Shown here piece after piece: positions 61,853-64,000 of a DNA stretch of 64,000 nt. Location of the stretch: NCBI GenBank assembly GCA_029194665.1, contig JARFXO010000006.1, positions 62,001 through 126,000 on the forward strand, given 5' to 3'. The translations under genes were made by a program, and so were the position numbers. Every line of letters begins with the position of its first letter. Position 1 is the stretch's first letter. A model generated the notes under the pieces. The model was not told the DNA's origin and ran no database searches. It saw only the letters and a program-made list of their open reading frames with translations. The DNA is from Nitrospira sp. Lineage in GTDB: Bacteria; Nitrospirota; Nitrospiria; Nitrospirales; Nitrospiraceae.

Positions 61853-62850
61853 CCGTTGAGGCGCTTCTGCGGAACTCCTGCGTGCGGTATCGCGCGTACG
61901 GCCATATTCTGAATTGTAGTTCGCCGCTGCATGAACTGGTGCAATCCGCGACTCCAGCTGCCTCAGAACCGGCTGACCTACACATCGTGTTTTGCTCATC
62001 TGATGAACACATTCCTACGCCCACATCCTGGTACTTGACCGTGTCGCTCGCAGACGGCACACCCTGGTTGCGCTGTGCCAAGATCGCCGCAGGCTATCTC
62101 TTGCACTTTCCCGATCTGGCCGGTTTCGTGTTTTCTCCATCGGACAGTTCCATCCGCTGCATCCCGCATCGGCACACACCTGCTCACACCGTGAACCATT
62201 TGTTCCTGGACCAAGTGCTCCCCCTCGTGCTGAACTATCGAGGGAAGGAGGTGTTGCATGGAGCCGCGGTCGCCACACCCTATGGTACCTGTGCGTTCCT
62301 CGGTCCGACCGGAAGCGGGAAATCCACCTTGGCGGCGAGTTTTCTCTCCGCGGGATATTCCGTATTAGCCGATGATTGTGTCGTCCTCGAAAGATACGGC
62401 GAAGACATCGTTACGATCCCCACCTACCCTGGGCTCAGACTTTGGGATGATGCAATCGCCGCGCTCTACGGCACAACGGGAGCTTCTGCGCCGGTGGCGC
62501 ACTATACTCCGAAACAGCGTTTCACCGCTGCGGCCTCCGCCACATCCATATGCCCTCCCGCCATTTCGTTAGCCGGGATCTACGTGATCGAAACCAGCAG
62601 CCCGCCACAGGCTGCCTCAGCCATCGCCCTTGAGCGGCCGACTCTTGCTCAGCGGGAGGCTCTCATGACGCTCCTCTCGCTGGCGTTCAAACTGGATATT
62701 GAAGACCGATCCATGTTGGCCCGCGAATTCGACTTTCTTCATCATCTCGTCGCTCGGGTCCCTGTTCGTCGCTTGATCATTCCGGACTCATTCGAAGCTC
62801 TGCCCCACGTGCGGGCGGGCATTCTCCACGATCTGAGAACAGCATGTTGA
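61849..62850 (+). CDS. HPr-kinase-like protein of the lasso cluster type
   Basis: A 333-residue protein with the HprK-type P-loop LGPTGSGKSTLAASFL (Walker A at 152-159) and ADDCVVLE, preceded by the LHGAAV strand. Free-standing HprK-like kinases are frequent in lasso-peptide loci; some phosphorylate the core's C-terminal Ser. Here the core ends in Cys-Leu, so the acceptor is not obvious. It overlaps the preceding gene's stop by four bases and is coupled to the next by ATG/TGA overlap. Confidence 0.83.
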   Translation: MTVEALLRNSCVRYRAYGHILNCSSPLHELVQSATPAASEPADLHIVFCSSDEHIPTPTSWYLTVSLADGTPWLRCAKIAAGYLLHFPDLAGFVFSPSDSSIRCIPHRHTPAHTVNHLFLDQVLPLVLNYRGKEVLHGAAVATPYGTCAFLGPTGSGKSTLAASFLSAGYSVLADDCVVLERYGEDIVTIPTYPGLRLWDDAIAALYGTTGASAPVAHYTPKQRFTAAASATSICPPAISLAGIYVIETSSPPQAASAIALERPTLAQREALMTLLSLAFKLDIEDRSMLAREFDFLHHLVARVPVRRLIIPDSFEALPHVRAGILHDLRTAC

Positions 62851-64000
62851 CCTTGCCGTTCGTACATTCTTTTCTGACGGCCCTTTTGACGGATACCTGG
62901 TCTGAAACAAACCAACCTGCCCTCGTCCCACACGATGCTTGGGAGACCGTCGTTGAAGAAGCCATCACGCAACGAATGGCCCCTCTCCTCCTTTGTTGGC
63001 TCAGCCATCCCACCCACCGACATGAAATCCCTCTCCGGTTACTGAATGTTCTCAAGCAACAGGTGGCTCTGCACACAGCCTGGCATTTGCTCTTGGTAAA
63101 ACAACTCCGAGACATCCTGGCTACGTGTGAACAGCAGGGCATTGCCTGTGTTCCAATTCGTGGACCGGTGTTGGCCGAACACTTGTATGGTAATGGCTCG
63201 ACCCGCCAGATGGATGATCTGGACTTCCTCGTTCATCGCGAGGATCTCACTGCGCTCAAGGACATCCTCCAGCACCTTGGCTATACGAACCACGAACATC
63301 GGCCTGGCTTTCTAGAGACCTTCTCCTATTCACTGGAATTCGTTCATCCAAATCATGGTTTCCTGGTGGAACCTCATTGGACTCTGGCTTACCCACCGTT
63401 TATCGGCGTTGCCGCCATGGAACCGGTGTGGACACGGGTCAGGAGACAGCAATGGGCAGGGGGCAATACCTGGGCCCTTAGCAATGAAGATCTTCTGCTC
63501 CATCTCTGCCTTCACCTCCATCATAAAGGGCGGCAGGCTCCGCTCCTGTGGTTTTATGAGTTGCATAGCGTGATCCAGCGGCAGAGCTCAACGCTCGACT
63601 GGAACACCCTCATGCATCAGGCGCGGCTCATGGAGCAGACTCAGGCAGTCTATGACGTCCTCACGATCGTGACGGAAACTTTTCATTCGCCCGTACCTGA
63701 AGCAGTGACGAGACAGCTCGCCACCAACGTGCACGGTGCTTCTTCGCCTTTGTCGTTGATGGGCTGCAATCAGATCCTCGCTCGGTCGTCTCTCAGCGGA
63801 CGAGAAGAGCTTGTACTTCTCTGTTCTCTTGAAAGCCTTCACCAACAATTCCACTACCTCTCCGCCCTCCTCTTTCCCTCTGCCCAATTCATGACGCGGC
63901 GATATGGAGCCTCCACTCGCATAGGTCTCATCGGATCCTACCTCGCTAGATTCTTCCATATAGGGGCTGAAGGCCTTCGCTGTGCCGTCGCATGGATCGG
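62844..64000 (+). CDS. Nucleotidyltransferase-family protein (partial, runs off the edge)
   Basis: At least 385 codons open to the window end with no stop, starting at the ATG inside the previous gene's end (ATGTTGA). The motif RGPVLAEHLYGN then RQMDDLDFLV (121-130) is the NTP_transf_5 nucleotidyltransferase pattern (D.D catalytic pair). Proteins of this family accompany HprK-like kinases in lasso loci. The C-terminal end and stop are outside the window. Confidence 0.8.
   Translation, partial: MLTLPFVHSFLTALLTDTWSETNQPALVPHDAWETVVEEAITQRMAPLLLCWLSHPTHRHEIPLRLLNVLKQQVALHTAWHLLLVKQLRDILATCEQQGIACVPIRGPVLAEHLYGNGSTRQMDDLDFLVHREDLTALKDILQHLGYTNHEHRPGFLETFSYSLEFVHPNHGFLVEPHWTLAYPPFIGVAAMEPVWTRVRRQQWAGGNTWALSNEDLLLHLCLHLHHKGRQAPLLWFYELHSVIQRQSSTLDWNTLMHQARLMEQTQAVYDVLTIVTETFHSPVPEAVTRQLATNVHGASSPLSLMGCNQILARSSLSGREELVLLCSLESLHQQFHYLSALLFPSAQFMTRRYGASTRIGLIGSYLARFFHIGAEGLRCAVAWI

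Noticed and set aside
1..64000. CRISPR arrays, tRNA or rRNA genes
   Set aside because: No regularly spaced direct repeats and no cloverleaf or rRNA sequence were recognised on reading both strands; a dedicated scan would be needed to be certain.

Overview
The gene content points to a Nitrospira-like nitrite oxidiser. This is inference from families, since no rRNA or nxrA/nxrB lies in the window. It holds several ethylbenzene-dehydrogenase-type heme proteins of the kind proposed as NxrC, a TorD/NarJ-type chaperone, a NapF-like ferredoxin, TatA, MobA, many multiheme and membrane c-type cytochromes, and two divergent cytochrome bd-like oxidases. Nearly all genes from 2.4 to 60.2 kb are on the minus strand.

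Layout. 1-2.1 kb: the right end of an IS21 element (istA with a frameshift in a G run, istB intact), then a complete but decayed IS5-family element with perfect 21-bp flanking inverted repeats including CTAG. Both sit in what was one membrane-protein gene. 2.4-16.2 kb: a nitrite-oxidoreductase accessory region with two pentaheme cytochromes, a PDZ protein, two NxrC-like proteins, NHL and TPR proteins, TatA, a membrane protein, a B12-type radical SAM protein, a TorD-like chaperone, a ferredoxin and an HExxH protein. Two MITE-like elements sit at the 5' ends of genes in this region. 16.4-24.1 kb: a WD40 protein, then a type III restriction-modification module whose Res gene is broken, an antitoxin with only a 17-residue toxin stub, and an intact VapC-type toxin-antitoxin pair. 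24.2-40.2 kb: mostly housekeeping (SIMPL, thioredoxin-like, aldo/keto reductase, an NtrC-type two-component pair, SecF-SecD-YajC-Tgt, ArgS, glycosyltransferase, MobA), with a 581-bp gene-free gap carrying DnaA-box-like sites.

40.2-46.7 kb is an operon-like run: a 43-residue single-helix peptide, bd-like oxidase 1, three membrane-bound c-type cytochromes (the last fused to an NxrC-like domain), then a strong terminator. 47.1-55.4 kb holds a second bd-like oxidase with two SUMF1-fold proteins, a DUF3047 protein, a PCP_red-repeat protein, a DUF420-like membrane protein and a methyltransferase. 55.8-60.2 kb has a Tat-signal glycogen-debranching-type enzyme, RlpA and a cupredoxin-like periplasmic protein.

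The most distinctive system begins at 60.4 kb on the plus strand and runs off the right edge: a probable lasso-peptide locus. It consists of a 56-residue precursor (too short for usual ORF cut-offs) with a textbook leader motif and a Met-rich core, an arginine-methyltransferase-like protein with a possible C-terminal PqqD-like domain, an HPr-kinase-like protein and a nucleotidyltransferase-like protein. The expected leader protease and cyclase are not in the window and would have to lie beyond it.

Working together: MobA, the TorD-like chaperone, TatA and the ferredoxin are what one expects for assembling and exporting a periplasmic molybdenum nitrite oxidoreductase. The NxrC-like proteins and soluble cytochromes would pass electrons to the membrane cytochrome/bd-like oxidase modules.
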